Part shown: piece by piece, positions 37,290-48,819 of the stretch
Layout of the letters: each line of letters opens with the position of its first letter
How positions within the stretch are numbered: position 1 is the first letter of the stretch
Assembly (NCBI RefSeq): GCF_040412425.1
Contig: NC_089795.1
Span: 82,630,163-82,694,162 of the forward strand
DNA: 64,000 nucleotides
Direction of reading: 5' to 3'
Source: Macrobrachium rosenbergii
Lineage: Eukaryota > Arthropoda > Malacostraca > Decapoda > Palaemonidae
The notes under the pieces: generated by a model
What the model was told of the DNA's origin: nothing
Seen by the model: the letters and a program-made list of their open reading frames with translations, nothing else
Database searches by the model: none
Translations under genes and position numbers: made by a program

Positions 37290-37990
37290 CTCCCAATCTG
37301 CTTTATAAGCGTTATAATGAGGGACATGTTTTGTAGGATTAATTTGCAATACGGAAATTAATATTGAGAAAGGATCACTGGTGTACAGCCATCAACTGTG
37401 TTCCAGTCTTATGTCCAGTATGCTTGAGGCACATAGAGTTAAGTCTACTGAAGAAAATGTTCCATGTGTTTTTGAATAATATGTGCTGATTTCGTCATCA
37501 TTTATACAGCACATGTCATTTGAATCTATGAACAATTCTAGTTTACCTCCTGCTCTATTTGAGTTTGCACAATTACAGTCCCATATTTGGTTGTGAGCAT
37601 TAAAATCACATATTATTAATGTAGGTTCCTTGGCATTGTGAAGTAATTCTTTAAGTTTCTCACTGTCGTATTTTTATTAGGTTGATTGTATAAATGATAA
37701 ATTACATAATTATCGCTTTTTACTCAGATTTTAATACCTGATACTTGCAAGTCAGTAAAGCCATAGTTACTTTGTCATAACATACTTTGTTGCACAGCAA
37801 GCTGTACCTAAATTTCCTTCTTCTTCTCTAGATGTAAGATGCCAAAATTATGTTACCTATTGTTGACACTGTTTTGTTGACATATTGTAAACATTATATC
37901 TCTGGTTCATATTCTTTTAGTAATCGTTGTATTTCTCCTAAATGTAATCTGGTCTACAGACCATTTACGTTCCATTGTATAATATAATTA
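37290..37990 (-). pseudogene. LINE B endonuclease
   Basis: Starts with QWNVNGL, a stop, then TRLHLGEIQRLLKEYEPEI near 37920-37980. This parallels the LINE A start (WNINGLRSRFHIGEIQGLL) at the same relative position. ND-rich AHNQIWD-like sequence near 37570-37600 stands where the DFNAHN motif is expected. Many stops. Confidence 0.78.
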
Positions 37991-38459
37991 TTAAAATATT
38001 ACGTTAATGTGCTCGTGTTATTTTCTTTTTGTGGATTATCAATTAGCATTTTTTTCTAAAATTTTATTTTATTTACAACATTTATTTGTTTTTCCTTATA
38101 ATATATTAGGTGTCCAACACACATACAGCCCTTTTCGTGTGTCTAAACTATTAGTTTCTTTATTTCTATATTTTATAAAATTTCGTAGTGTTTGTTCAAC
38201 TGTCTTTTGTAATGTTTCTGTTTATATTCCATAATTCAATGAAACATTCGTTACATCCACGGGTTTTCTTGTATCATTCTTTTTTCTTTTATTTTTGCTG
38301 TACCAATAATCATCCTTGTCAATGGTTTGTTCCTCTGCCATTTCTTCGGTGTTTTGGGTATCTGCTTCCATTAGTTTTATTATTATTTTAGTAGACAAAG
38401 GTCTTATAATTTTTTTGTTTGTGTTCTTTCTTCGGGTCTTTTGTCATAACTTTAAGTGA

Positions 38460-39740
38460 TATCTCTCTAATAATAGTTGGCTTTTTGGGTTTTGGGTGGA
38501 GTTCTCGCTAAAGGCCTCTTTTTATCTTTAGCTTCCAGTTCATTACAACTTTCTTTTTCATTACTATTACATATGTCATCTTCTTGCTTCCATTTGCTCA
38601 GTATTCTCAAATGAATTTAAACAAATATTATCCTTAAGTATTTGTATAAGTCGTTATTATTCCTGGAGATTTAACTATCAGGGTTTTGTTACTCTTATCT
38701 GTTTCCATTTTTGTTTCATTGTTTGATCTTATTATAGAAGAAAATGCTCGTTTCCTAATGGGATCATGCATTCCTCTAACTTTCAATTCCAATTTGGCCT
38801 CTTTTATAGGCATTCCTGTTCTCTCCTGTAGTAATTTTAATTCTGTATTGTATATATGATACATACATTCCTTAGACCTTGCAAGGTGATTTTGGTTCAC
38901 TGCACATCCACTGTGTGGCATGTTCGTCAGATCCACAATACGCGCATACGGATGTATTTTGGCAATTTTTCCTCGTATGTCCATACTTACTACAGTTTTG
39001 GCACTGTGGTGGTTTTGGAACACACAGTCTCAGTTCTCTATTTTGGCCCATAATTTTAATTTTTAAGGGTAATTCTTGGCCTTCAAATTTTATTTTTGTT
39101 ATTCTCAATGTTTTTCCATTGATCCGTCTACTGGCTATGTTGTATATTCACATTCTTGCACGTTGTTGTACCTCTTTTTAAGGAAATCCAGCAATGTATT
39201 CTTTTTTATTGACTCTTCATTATTATCACGAAGTACTATGGTACCCTGCACATTGTTCATACTGTCATTTTTTATATGTACTTTTATATTATCAATGTGT
39301 TTTTTATAGTCAAGTAATTTTTTTATTGTTTTTTTTTGTTGTGGTTTCTATCAAAACACATGGTCTTTTTTTCTTTTTGTGGTTTCTATAAACATGTACA
39401 GTCTTTTTGTTGTGGTTTCTATCAAACACATCTGGTCTTTTTTTTTGTTGTGGTTTCTATCAAACATGTCTGGTCTTTTTTTGTTGTGGTTTCTATCAAA
39501 CATGTCTGGTCTTTTATTTGTCTGAATGACATTTCAAAAGCTGAATGTCGATTCAGAAGTAAATTTTCTAATTTCAATACCGATATTTTCTTGTCTGTTC
39601 CTAAGGTCTTGAACCTTGACCAACTTCCACTCCCAAAGAGGTAGGCGAAGTGAGTCAAGGTTGAGTCAAGACGATATTTACTCTTTTTGGGTTTGTTCTG
39701 TAATGGAGCATGGGGTTCTAGTGAAATTATACTAGGATTT
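38460..39740 (-). pseudogene. LINE B ORF1 (gag-like, CCHC zinc knuckles)
   Basis: The N-terminal part is open at 39422-39847 and includes SGSWSRFKTLGTDKKISVLK and RHSAFEMSFRQI. It then runs into a tandem array encoding DQTCLIETTTKK repeats (39340-39515). After a frameshift, FEGQELPLKIKIMGQNRELR leads to CQNCSKYGHTRKNC (C-x2-C-x4-H-x4-C) and CAYCGSDEHATQWMC (C-x2-C-x4-H-x5-C) at 38872-39000. These knuckles bind the element's RNA in related LINEs. Later frames are broken. LINE C keeps a corresponding knuckle near 45610. Confidence 0.87.
39336..39520 (-). repeat. ~40 bp tandem repeat inside LINE B ORF1
   Basis: GTGGTTTCTATCAAACA followed by TCTGGTCTTTTTTTGTT is repeated about five times with a period of 36-43 bp. 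On the minus strand the last copies keep one reading frame. The period varies by T-run length, suggesting slippage after the initial duplication. Confidence 0.88.
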
Positions 39741-40455
39741 TTTTTTTTTAAACAAAATTTCATAAAAGAGTTCTGTGTCGTCAACTGTGCCAAGATGGTA
39801 CCATTAAAGGGCCCAGGGGTACTCAGATCTTTATAGCTACTACTCATAAAAATCCAGGGGTATTCTAATCTTTATAGCCACTGCTCAAAAATTAAACCTG
39901 AAAACTTTAAAAAGATATCAGCCTTTCATGGAGTTTATTCTTCCACCAATGGAACAAGTGAGAGCCGACTCTCAAATGTCCGCGTCCCTGCCCTACCCCA
40001 CGGGGATGGCACAGCCTGATTAGAATGGCTCGAGTGTAATCCATACCCACTTGCTAGGACTGAGGGCACTACAAAGAATACCATCATCCTAATCAAATTT
40101 GTAGGCAAACCGGACAGAATGCAGAGTCCTCATCCCAGAACCAGACCCACTCTGGGAATTCTGGCTAGCCCTAAAGAATAGGTGTTCCACCTGAGCTATC
40201 AATCCGAGTATCTCTCAAGTCCAAGGGCAGTTGATGGTCCTACCACAGTCCCCACTATTTAGCTTCAGATGTAAACCCAGTCTGAGTTATGATATCTTTT
40301 CCTACTTAACTAATTGTCCAATTTTAAAAGTGAAAATTCACAAAATTAATCCAGGACAAATAGATGATGATATATCAGACTCTTGGACTCAAACCAGGGA
40401 ACAAATTCCTGGGGTTCAAGAGCCCTCACCACGTCAAGATGGTCCCACGTCGAGG
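39740..40455 (-). repeat. LINE 5' UTR-type repeat (R550), copy 2
   Basis: The 5' UTR of LINE B. The outer boundary on the minus strand is CTTGACGTGGTGAGGGCTCTTGAACCCC near 40430-40455, shared with CTTGATGTGGTGAGGGGGCTC at 61525-61545. It contains the empty TTAA site (39907-39910) corresponding to the insertion site of piggyBac-like copy 3. A plus-strand frame at 40231-40500 has no recognisable motif. Confidence 0.75.
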
Positions 40456-40459
40456 AGTC

Positions 40460-40745
40460 CCTCTTGTGGAACTGTACACTTTTACGATGACCTCCCTTAA
40501 CCAGAAAGAGATAGTGTTCTTTTTTTCTCCCGACCTGTGTTAATGAATAGTCTCTGACAGATGGGTCTGTAGGGGGCTGTACACTTGAGGTAGTGCCTCA
40601 AGGCTCGGACTGGGCAAAAGACCATCTCGTCCTTGTCATCCCAAAAGTAGTCCTTTAACAACAGGATCAAGAAACGGTTGAACTTCAGGTCTGAGACTGA
40701 TGGGTTCTGGGTCGGCCAACAAGTTCAGGATGAACTCCAGGAGAG
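40460..40745 (-). pseudogene. DIRS C recombinase fragment (C-terminal half)
   Basis: Minus-strand pieces ISLRPEVQPFLDPVV, then MVFCPVRALRHYLKCTAPYR (40560-40625) and WLREVIVKVYSS (40470-40505) match the DIRS recombinase block LCPVRALRxYLxRT...WLREVI. It is cut off by LINE B's 5' end at 40455, just before the HxxR region, and by LINE C's 3' end at 40748. It is most simply the 3' continuation of the DIRS element at 47110-51050, separated by LINE C. Confidence 0.82.
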
Positions 40746-41039
40746 GATGGATGGATGTATGATATTTAGCAAAAGCCCAGGCACTGCCAGCAAGGCCATT
40801 CAGCGCCGTAATGAAAGAAAATAAAATTATGTTAAAGTTATGAATTCACGAATGAAATGATTAATAAAATGAAATGATGTGACCCAATAAATAAAGGTAT
40901 GAAGTTTGTGAATGATGTGCTATATATAAAAATTGTCATTAAATTCTACGTGATGTAATAAATTAAATTAAATATCGTTAAAAATTTTAATACACTTTAA
41001 AAAAGAGATGATAGCAGAAATATCTGCTTCATCTCCCAA

Positions 41040-41760
41040 AATATCAGACAGGGATTTACCCTGAAAATATCTCTCTCTTTAATTTAAAATATCTGGGGCA
41101 GACCACCCAGAATGTGCTCCACTGTTAGTGTCGTCACCAGTAAGCACACTCTGGAGGGCTGTTTGATTGAAAATAAACTGATGGGTCAAATAAATTAGTG
41201 TGCCCAATCCTCATTTCTAAATTAAAAAACCTCTGTTCGTCTGTCAAGCTGGAAGGCAGCCACAACAATATACTATCCCTATTTTTTCTATATTTCTATT
41301 ATTGGCAAGAAGGGGAGAAGTCCATCTTTCTTTTGCCATTTACTAAAACATAAGATCTAATGGGACCTTTTAGATCTGTATGAGGCACTTTTTCTAAAGA
41401 GGTTTCTGATAAAACACTAGCAGCTTTCCTTCCCTATCTGCCATCTGTTTCACAAATCCCCACGTGAGAAGGGACCCAACAGAAAGAGACTGATTTGTTT
41501 CAGATAATACAAATGGGAAAAAGCCATTCCTGAACTTTTCAATTAATGGATGAAAGCTATTAAATTTTTAATAGCTTCTAAGGTCTTCTGAGTCCAGTAG
41601 ATGACAAATTAGAGTCACTACTTTGAAAAACTAAATCAGGGCAGACACTGGCTGTTAGTTCTGCTGTAAAAATATTGATGCAAAGTCAGAAATTTAGCTG
41701 TATGCTGTATCACCAAGGATAACTGCACACAACCAACACCACTATCTGATTTTGATCCAT
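41040..41760 (-). pseudogene. LINE C RNase H and C-terminal region
   Basis: SVSFCWVPSHVGI at about 41455-41495 is the RNase H WVPSHVG motif. Near 41130-41230, HTNLFDPSVYFQSNSPPECA and the following broken C/H residues replace the HTRxTH...C..C box. The frame is disrupted. Confidence 0.78.
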
Positions 41761-42049
41761 CCAGTATAAATTTTTGTAAAATTAGTATGTAAGTATCGTG
41801 CTCCAAGAACTTTCCCTAATCTCTTCATCAGGACAGTCTTTTTGTTAAACTTTTTTACATATTGATGCTGCTGGGGATAAGCCATGGAGGATTTACAGGA
41901 TGTTTCTACTTCCAGGACTTTCTGGGTTTTACAGGTGATTATTCCTAACATCTTCATTTAGTCTAATTTGGAAATGGTTTAGAAGCTCTTGTACCAGAAA
42001 AACGTGAGTCTGTTTCCTCAGCACTTGGAAGGAGGGATTTTTGGGAGCA

Positions 42050-43350
42050 CTTTTAATTCTAGCCATGTATCTTAATCCTAGTTCTTGCCTCCTTAGATCA
42101 GGAAGTAAATGGTCTGTATCAACATATATTTTCAGCAGGCAGAAGTTCTAAAAGCCCTGAGCATATTCTCAGCCCCATGTGTGTACAACGTCCAGTTCCT
42201 TTCAGCTTGGTTTTACAAGCTGAGGAATATCTGACAGCCATAGTCTAGCTTGGATCGACACAGCAGGTCATACAGCCTCCAGAGGATTTATTTTTATCAG
42301 CTTTAGCTAAATCCAGAGACAACCTTTAAAATATTGATAGATTGTTTAACATTAGTCTTTAGGGCATTTGGCTGGCCCATATCAATTTCTGGTCAATGGT
42401 CATTCCCAAAAATTTAACTTCCACTCGTAAGGAAGGATAGACCCTTTTAAACTAAGGGTGGAACCTCTTCCACACGCTGGCACCTAGTGAAATGCTGCAA
42501 ACTGTTTTGGAAGAGGAAATTTAAAACCATTCTCATCAGCCCACTTAGTATAGCATTAATAGACCTTTAAATGTTTACATACGGACAAGGAATCATATCC
42601 TGTGCAGTATATTGCAAAAGGTCATCAACAAAAAGCGGAGCATTTAACAGGGGTGATGATTTTTTCAATCATGCTGTTGTGCAACTGAAAAGTGTTACAC
42701 TTAACGCTTCCGTGGAGACACCCTTCCTCCTGCACAAAGGTTGGGAGAAGGAGTTTCCCACTCTTCATAAAAGTCTGTCTGATAAAAGGAATATATAAAC
42801 CTGACCATTCTTCCATATACTATGTTTGTGCAATTGTTTCATGATGCCAATTCTCAGGTAGTGTCATATGCTTTCTCCAAGTCAAAAAAATACCCCCAAT
42901 GGTCTGACACTTTTGCTTAAATCCTTGCTGGATTTGATTGGTCCCCTCAGCAAAGGATCAAAGGTGGAACGATTTTTCTGGAAACCAAATTGAAATGGGT
43001 TATTAGTCCTTTGGTTTCAGGTGCCAAACCAGTCCAGTATTTATCATTTTCTCCAAATCAGCAAAACAATACACAGCTGGTAAGAGGCTATTGTCTATAG
43101 CTGTGGCCCAGGAAGCATCTTTATTAGGCTTTTATCAGGACAATTATGGATATTTTCCAGTCCTTCTGGGCAAAATTCAGTTTCCCATATTTTGTTTATA
43201 ATCTTTAGTAAATATTTTTGGCATCATCTGGGAGGTGTTTCCAGCATTTCATATGATTGTATCTCACCTGGAGCTGTGGATTCACTTGAAGGAGGTGCCT
43301 CAAATTCTCTTAAGGAAAATTTGTAGTTGCTTATGGTTCAAGATTTTCCC
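42050..43350 (-). pseudogene. LINE C reverse transcriptase
   Basis: FQKNRSTFDPL near 42940-42985 corresponds to FRKNRSTLDxL. GVSTEALSVTLFSCTTA at about 42665-42735 is a damaged GVPQGSVLSVTLF. LFVDDLLQY at about 42605-42640 keeps the catalytic VDD. The order and spacing are right for a LINE RT. Confidence 0.85.
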
Positions 43351-43879
43351 CAATCAAATTCAAGTCATTTCAGCCTTCCTAATTCTTTGAAATTCTGGGA
43401 CAATAATTATCAGGGCTGGAAACTTGGGAAAAGTGTTTTTAGCTCTGTCATAAGCTTCAGTGGGCTGATTAGTCAGTGTCATTTATTACTAATGCAGGTA
43501 ATGGTGACACAACAAATTTTCCCTCAGTTTCCTAATTTTGCGCCACACCACTCTCGTAGGTCTTTTGGAATTGATTCCATTATGATATAATAAGCAACAT
43601 TCTCTTTGGCTTTCTTATAAAACGCCGCTTTCTTGGCTAAAAAACGTTTATAGATTAAATTTAGACTGAGGGAGCCACTAGTTTTGTATCATCAGTAGCA
43701 TTTCCCCTAGTGACTTTTCTCAGAATACCACATGTCTTATTCACCAGGGAACTGCAGGTCTACGAGTTTGCCTTTTGTTTTGGAATCAGGCTTTCAACTC
43801 TTCCAAGTGGATTCAATAAGTCATCATAGGCATCTAGATGAGAATGAAAGGACTCAAACTCTTATCTAAGATTGACTCC

Positions 43880-44600
43880 TTGACTAAACTTGTCCCAGTC
43901 ACCGTCCTCTACCTTCCACTTAGGTAATGTTTCAGATGGGGCATTTGACATATTTCAAATGGATCAATGATATCACTGCCATTTCAAATCTTCATTAACA
44001 AGACCAATTAAAATCCAAGGTGGATGTTTGTTGAAGAAATGCTAAGGTCAGTGCAGAAAATGATTATCGTGAATGTTGTGGAAGGTCATTGACCCCATTA
44101 TTATATAGTGCAACATCATTCCTATCAATAAGGTCTTCAATTATTTTCCTTGCCGTCCAAACACAAACTTCCCCAAAAGGTTGTCAGAGCATTAAAATCC
44201 TAAAAAGTAAAGAGCGGGAAGTTGGTTAATCAGACTAGAATATCTCCAATGTTTAAATCAAGGTCTGGTGGAAAATTATAGTGAGCAGATTGTGATCCTC
44301 TATCTAGATGACTGACACTGCAACGCTTGTAGGTGTATTTAATTGTATTGTGGAGTGCTGCAAGGCTTAGTGATAATAATTGCAGCACCTCCATAAGCCC
44401 ACGATCACCAACTGGGGAGTGGTTTAAACATGGCATAATCAAGTCCAGGGTTATAAGGAGGTTTCCTATCATTGTTGTTTCTTGCAGGCATATATAATCC
44501 TGGATTAGCTTCATTTCATTAAAACTTTGAATCTTCAGAACAGGCTCAGGACCCACAGTTCCACTGGAGGATGTGACAGAGATGTAAAAAAGTTAAAGTA
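43880..44600 (-). pseudogene. LINE C endonuclease
   Basis: The frame at 44230-44556 contains LIQDYICLQETTMIGN, in which ICLQET is the conserved endonuclease box. DFNALTTFWGSLCLDGK at about 44140-44190 is the GDFNAHNxLWG motif. TSLVKESILDKS near 43860-43895 may be part of the linker to RT. Confidence 0.85.
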
Positions 44601-45499
44601 CTACTTCACTCCTTGGAGGGGAAGTGCCGATTCCCTAGGTGGAGTGGGAAATTCTCCTTTATAAGAAATTGTTTTCTTAATCCCCTTTTCATCTGAATTA
44701 AAGGTCAGGGGTTTTGGTTGATCTTCCTTATTTTTATTATGAACCTTTGATGTTCAGGTGTTACTGGTCTGTGGTTCTGCACACCACTAACCTTTTGTCT
44801 TAGGGCGGCAAGACTGAATTGCACTCAGATGTTTTTGTTCTGAATCTACATTTTGGAACCACCTTTCTAGGAGGAGAGATGTCTTCAAAAACACTGAACC
44901 CATTTGATGTTTTTATTATAAGTTATCATTATTTGGGGAAGTATTTCTTGTGCGTTTCTTGTGTAGTTGCAACTGTAGTTTTATTATTATTTTTGTTTGT
45001 GGTGTAACGATTGATGGCTCTGAATTAGCTCTCTATCTAATTAGTTGTTCCTTTAGCTTATTTTTGTTTGAAGTATTTTCAGAATATGTTTTCCTGAATT
45101 ATTGCCGATTTTCCACCCTTATTTTTGGAGATGAATCCACTTTGTGGATGGTGGAAGATAAATTTTCATGCTTTTTGAAGTACAGTTTTTGGTACTGGAC
45201 TTCAAAGCACTTCGACGAGATTCACCAGTTTGGATTTTCATTATTATTTATAGTTCGAGAAATACAGGTTTCCCATATCTTCTATCAGACACAGTTATTG
45301 GTGGTCTTACATTGCTAGGAATTTTCATAAGTTTTATTATTAAAAGCATACGTAGTGTTAGCACTTTTATTTGCCCCCATTACCACCCTTTGCTCACTAA
45401 TGCTAATATGTTCATTATCTGCCACTGCCAACACGTCTTGTTCAACCTGTGCCTGGGACAAGCCCTAGAATTTGGAGTGTGATCACCTTAAAGCAAAAA

Positions 45500-46150
45500 A
45501 CAGTATCGTTTTCACACTCAGGGTTGTCGTGCTTGCAGAGCATACAGGACATCTTTTATTATTATAAAAGAGTTTGAATGTGGCCGTATTCAAAGCATTT
45601 GCGACACTGTTTAGGCTTTTCTTTTATATTTTTACCTGCATCCTTTCATGGCCAACAATGATGAGGGTGTCAGGTAAATGGTGAAGAGGGTTAAAGGATA
45701 GCTGCATCACCACCCAGTTTTTAACAGAGATACAAGGAGGGCATCGATGGGAGAATCTTCTCCTCTTTAAAAACATGCAGATCTTTTAGAGTAAACCACC
45801 TCTTTCAGTGTATTAAAGAATTTGTGGAGGTGAAATAGATTCAATATTTCCACTTTCAGGAGGTTTAAAATTTACTAACAGAACTGCTTGAGTCTCATTA
45901 CCAGCTTTTTATTAGAAGTTCTTTCCACACCTTTTCAAATTTCAATGGGAATGAACCAACCTTGCTCTCAATGCATTGCAGCTTTTATCAAATTTTCCCT
46001 CCTCCTAGTAGATAGCAACATGCCAAGAGGGGAGGAAGAGTGTTGGTACATGGGACTGATCCATGTTCTTCAGCCTTTGGAACAAAGTCAAATGGCTCAT
46101 CATTCAAGTTTTTCACTGAAAACACTTCGTGCTGACAACTGAGTCATTTA
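45500..46150 (-). pseudogene. LINE C ORF1 remnant with one zinc knuckle
   Basis: CRKCFEYGHIQTL at about 45580-45620 matches CxxCxxYGHxxxxC with the last Cys lost. CMLCKHDNPEC near 45515-45545 is the second knuckle with its His misplaced. Upstream sequence to about 46150 is broken. Confidence 0.72.
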
Positions 46151-46439
46151 GAATGTGGCCATGATTTCTTTACAGCCTCACTACTTCCAAGGGAGAGAGA
46201 ATTTAATAAAAGCAGAAAATGACTCTTATCTTTTCTAGAACTAATTTAATTCTTTCCACTTTGCCAAATTGCTTCACTACACTGTACAAACATTCATAAT
46301 CAATGATAAGTTTTACATTAGTGCAATAAAGGACCCTATTATTTGAATCAAATCCACCAGTTTATTAACACCCCCTGGTGTTCCAGTGTTTGGTCTCTGT
46401 CTCAGCCAAGATCATGTTCATGCCAAGTTAGTGCCAATG

Positions 46440-47105
46440 GATCCAGGAGGAGAACTAGAAGCCAAATCCATGTTTAAACCGTCCCATGCAAGGTCAAAAA
46501 GTTGACACCCAAGAGTGCACAGTACACCGACAGCATATCAAAAGGGCATCGGGGAGGCTTCCCCACCCAACACTCCCAAAGCATGCAAGAGACCTAAGCA
46601 TGCCAAAGCATGCCATTTTGACCACCACACATTCATCCACCTACCCAAAACTGCTTGGTCATATCAAGAAAGTGGATCAGTCAGGTATTACATTCTCCAC
46701 ATAATGGCAAGTGAGAGTTGACTCCCAACAGTCACCTGCATACCCTACCCTTCGGGATAGCACCAAATGCTCAGTGGCCCAGGTATAGCCTATCCTGCCT
46801 GCTGAGCTCTTTACCAATGGGGACTGACTCCCCACTCAAAGCATGTTGGTGGGCTTCGGACGTAAAGCCAGAGTCCCACCTCAAAACCAGCCCCTGGATT
46901 CCGAGGCTGATGCCTGGAGATGGTTCCGCCCTCAAGATAGCAATGGAAAATCCCATCACCACCTCTTGAGGTCCAAACTATCTCGGTGGCGACTCAACCA
47001 CCACAACTCCACAATTAGCAGTGGATGCAAACCCCAAAAAACACGGTCCTTTCAGACTCACCTAAGCAGTAAATTTTTGCCAAAGATGGAAATGTCCACG
47101 CCATT
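46440..47105 (-). repeat. LINE 5' UTR-type repeat (R550), copy 3
   Basis: GGCAAGTGAGAGTTGACTCCC (46703), CCTACCCTTCGGGATAGCACC (46743), CCACCTCAAAACCAGCCCCTGGATTCC (46875) and CCCTCAAGATAGCAATGG (46928) match the corresponding phrases of the other copies. GCATGCCAAAGCATGCC-type short repeats lie near 46578-46612. Plus-strand frames here (46486-47121) are not genes. Confidence 0.75.
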
Positions 47106-47479
47106 TAATCAAAACTGTTAGGATGATTCGTCAGGACCAGGACATGGAGGAGAAGGATGTAGGGGTAAGAAGTAGCAAAATTTCTAAAGTGTAACCCGAC
47201 CTAGTAACTGACACTTTAGTTGGATCTTGGCTGAGTCTCAAGACTAGTGGGAAAAGTCAAGTCAGGTGTCAAGACCCTCTGCTGGTCCCTAAGCACTCTA
47301 CACGACAAAGGGTCAGCCACTCCCAGGGCTATTGTTAATTAGAATGCTGAAGGACTCAGGTATTCAAGTCTACATGGTCAGAAGAGGTTAACCTATTATT
47401 AAGCTTATTATTATCAGCGTTCATTGCTGTGGATGTCCTTTTATTGTTTAGGAACACTCAGGAAGTCTGCTGCCTGTCC

Positions 47480-48290
47480 TGATCAGTGGTCTTCAATGGA
47501 TTGTTGTCCTGCAAGCATCAATTGCAGAAGTGTCCATTTTCCCTGATATACCGGGATGCCACAAAGTGTCTGAGGGTAATTATTTGCCTGGGCCTTGCTT
47601 CTCTGAAGTTTGTCCATTTACATACCTGTTTGATCAGGAGATGCCTGGCTGTTATTAGTCCATGTAGCTTCTGACCACTTAAGAGAATTCTCTACTACCA
47701 GGTTGTTGCATGGAGAGATGTTTACCTTTTCTTGAACTCACCTATTTTTACCCCCATGGTGTTGTTGCTAAACTCAACTATGACTTTTCCGGCAGTTGGT
47801 CTTGATCAACTGTAGCATTAGCCAGGCTTCCATGTCCATTAATTTTAATGTGCCTTTCAGTTCTGTTATCAAACCTAAACTCGTTTGATTGCACACAAAC
47901 TAGAACTGTAACCCACATTGCTTGGATGTGTCTGAAAATACCAGTATCTCTGGGGGTGGGAGGTCGAGTAGCACTCCCTGTGTATGGTTCGTCAGGTCTC
48001 TCCACTACCTCAGGTCCTCCCTGATCTCTGTCAGCCTGATCATTTGATATGAGCCTTATGCAGTCTCCTCAAGTCTACCTTCAACTGCCACTGAAAGGAT
48101 CTGATGTGTGCCAGATCTACCCCTGGGAACCAGCTTCTCTAGGGAGACCAGATATCTGAGAAGGACCTGCCACTGCTTCACCAGTTGTTGGGCCATCAAG
48201 AGGGAAGTTATCCTCAGAGATTCTTATCAGATTTCCATAAAACCTCTCATTTGATGGGTAAACTCTCACCACCACCATGTCAGTTCACAC
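47480..48290 (-). pseudogene. DIRS C RNase H region
   Basis: QWQLKVDLRRLHK near 48075-48110 matches the MxxLQWxLxxxW stretch after RT. The frame at 47778-48005 lies where the DASxxGWGA and HINxLELxAV motifs belong but is too diverged to assign residues. KWSEATWTNNSQASPDQTG near 47635-47690 corresponds to HKWSETRGLPLSA in DIRS E. Confidence 0.65.
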
Positions 48291-48660
48291 CCCTAGGTAC
48301 TTGATGGTCTGACTTGGAGAGGGTCACTATTATCCCCAAGTCCTTGCACAATGCCATGATCTCGTCCCTGACCTGCTCTGCTTTCTTCTCTGACGATGCC
48401 AGGATCAGCCAGTTGTCCAGGTAATGCCGCAACCTGATCCCTCTCGCATAAGCCCAGGATAACACTAGCTGGAAGACCCGAATAAAGATTTGTGGGGCCA
48501 TTTCCAACCCAAAGCAGAGGGCCCTGAACTGATATCCCATCTTTTGGGAGATGAACCATAGGTACTTCCTGGAGGCTTGGTGATGTGAAAGTATGCATCT
48601 TGCTGGTCAATTGACACCAAGTAGGCATTCTCCCTGATCAAAGCCAAGACCAACTGTTAC
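48280..48660 (-). pseudogene. DIRS C reverse transcriptase
   Basis: LALIRENAYLVSIDQQDAYF (48590-48650) carries the SIDxxDAYF motif with the first catalytic Asp. FRALCFGLEMAPQIFIRVFQ (48480-48540) is the xFGLxxAPxxFT motif. RLRHYLDNWLILASSE (48400-48445) stands at the catalytic box, with YLDN in place of the usual YLDD. KDLGIIVTLSKSD (48315-48355) follows as the LGIxxNxxKS motif. One frameshift separates the first block from the rest. Confidence 0.92.
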
Positions 48661-48819
48661 AACCCCAGGTTGAAGGACATCTACCATAGATAGAGTTCAG
48701 AATGTAACTAACTATCACTGGCTGCCAACCCAGAAAACTTCACCAGAAGAGACGGCTTTAGAATAAAACAAAATGTTCTTTTCAACCCACTGGGATATAA
48801 TCAATATCATGGCATCTAT

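Larger units (their letters stand above)
31768..40455 (-). mobile_element. LINE B, near full-length Jockey/CR1-like element with nested insertions
   Basis: On the minus strand: 5' UTR (40455-39740), ORF1/gag (39740-38460), endonuclease (37990-37290), RT (36614-35470, continuing 33402-33240), RNase H (32700-32400), C-terminal zinc-finger-like region (32280-32050) and a 3' end at 31768 with the (AATC)n-type tail. Insertions inside it: piggyBac-like copy 2 (33403-35464), a foldback MITE (about 36160-36480) and a 46 bp LINE tail (33178-33223). Subtracting these leaves about 6.3 kb, close to LINE C. All ORFs have stops. Confidence 0.85.
40748..47105 (-). mobile_element. LINE C, near full-length Jockey/CR1-like element
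   Basis: On the minus strand: 5' UTR-type repeat (47105-46440), ORF1 (46150-45500), endonuclease (45100-43880), RT (43350-42050), RNase H and C-terminus (41750-41040) and a 3' end near 40748 (antisense GATGGATGGATGTATGATATTTAG, CATTCAGCGCCGTAATGAAAG). The total of about 6.36 kb agrees with LINE B after its insertions are removed. All domains contain stops. It lies head-to-tail with LINE B, separated by a 290 bp DIRS fragment. Confidence 0.83.

Noticed and set aside
38007..39391. Series of plus-strand frames of 65-100 residues
   Set aside because: They are the antisense of LINE B ORF1, hydrophobic because of T-rich sequence.
46486..47121. Overlapping plus-strand frames rich in Pro/His/Lys
   Set aside because: The DNA belongs to the LINE 5' UTR repeat, whose other copies do not keep these frames.
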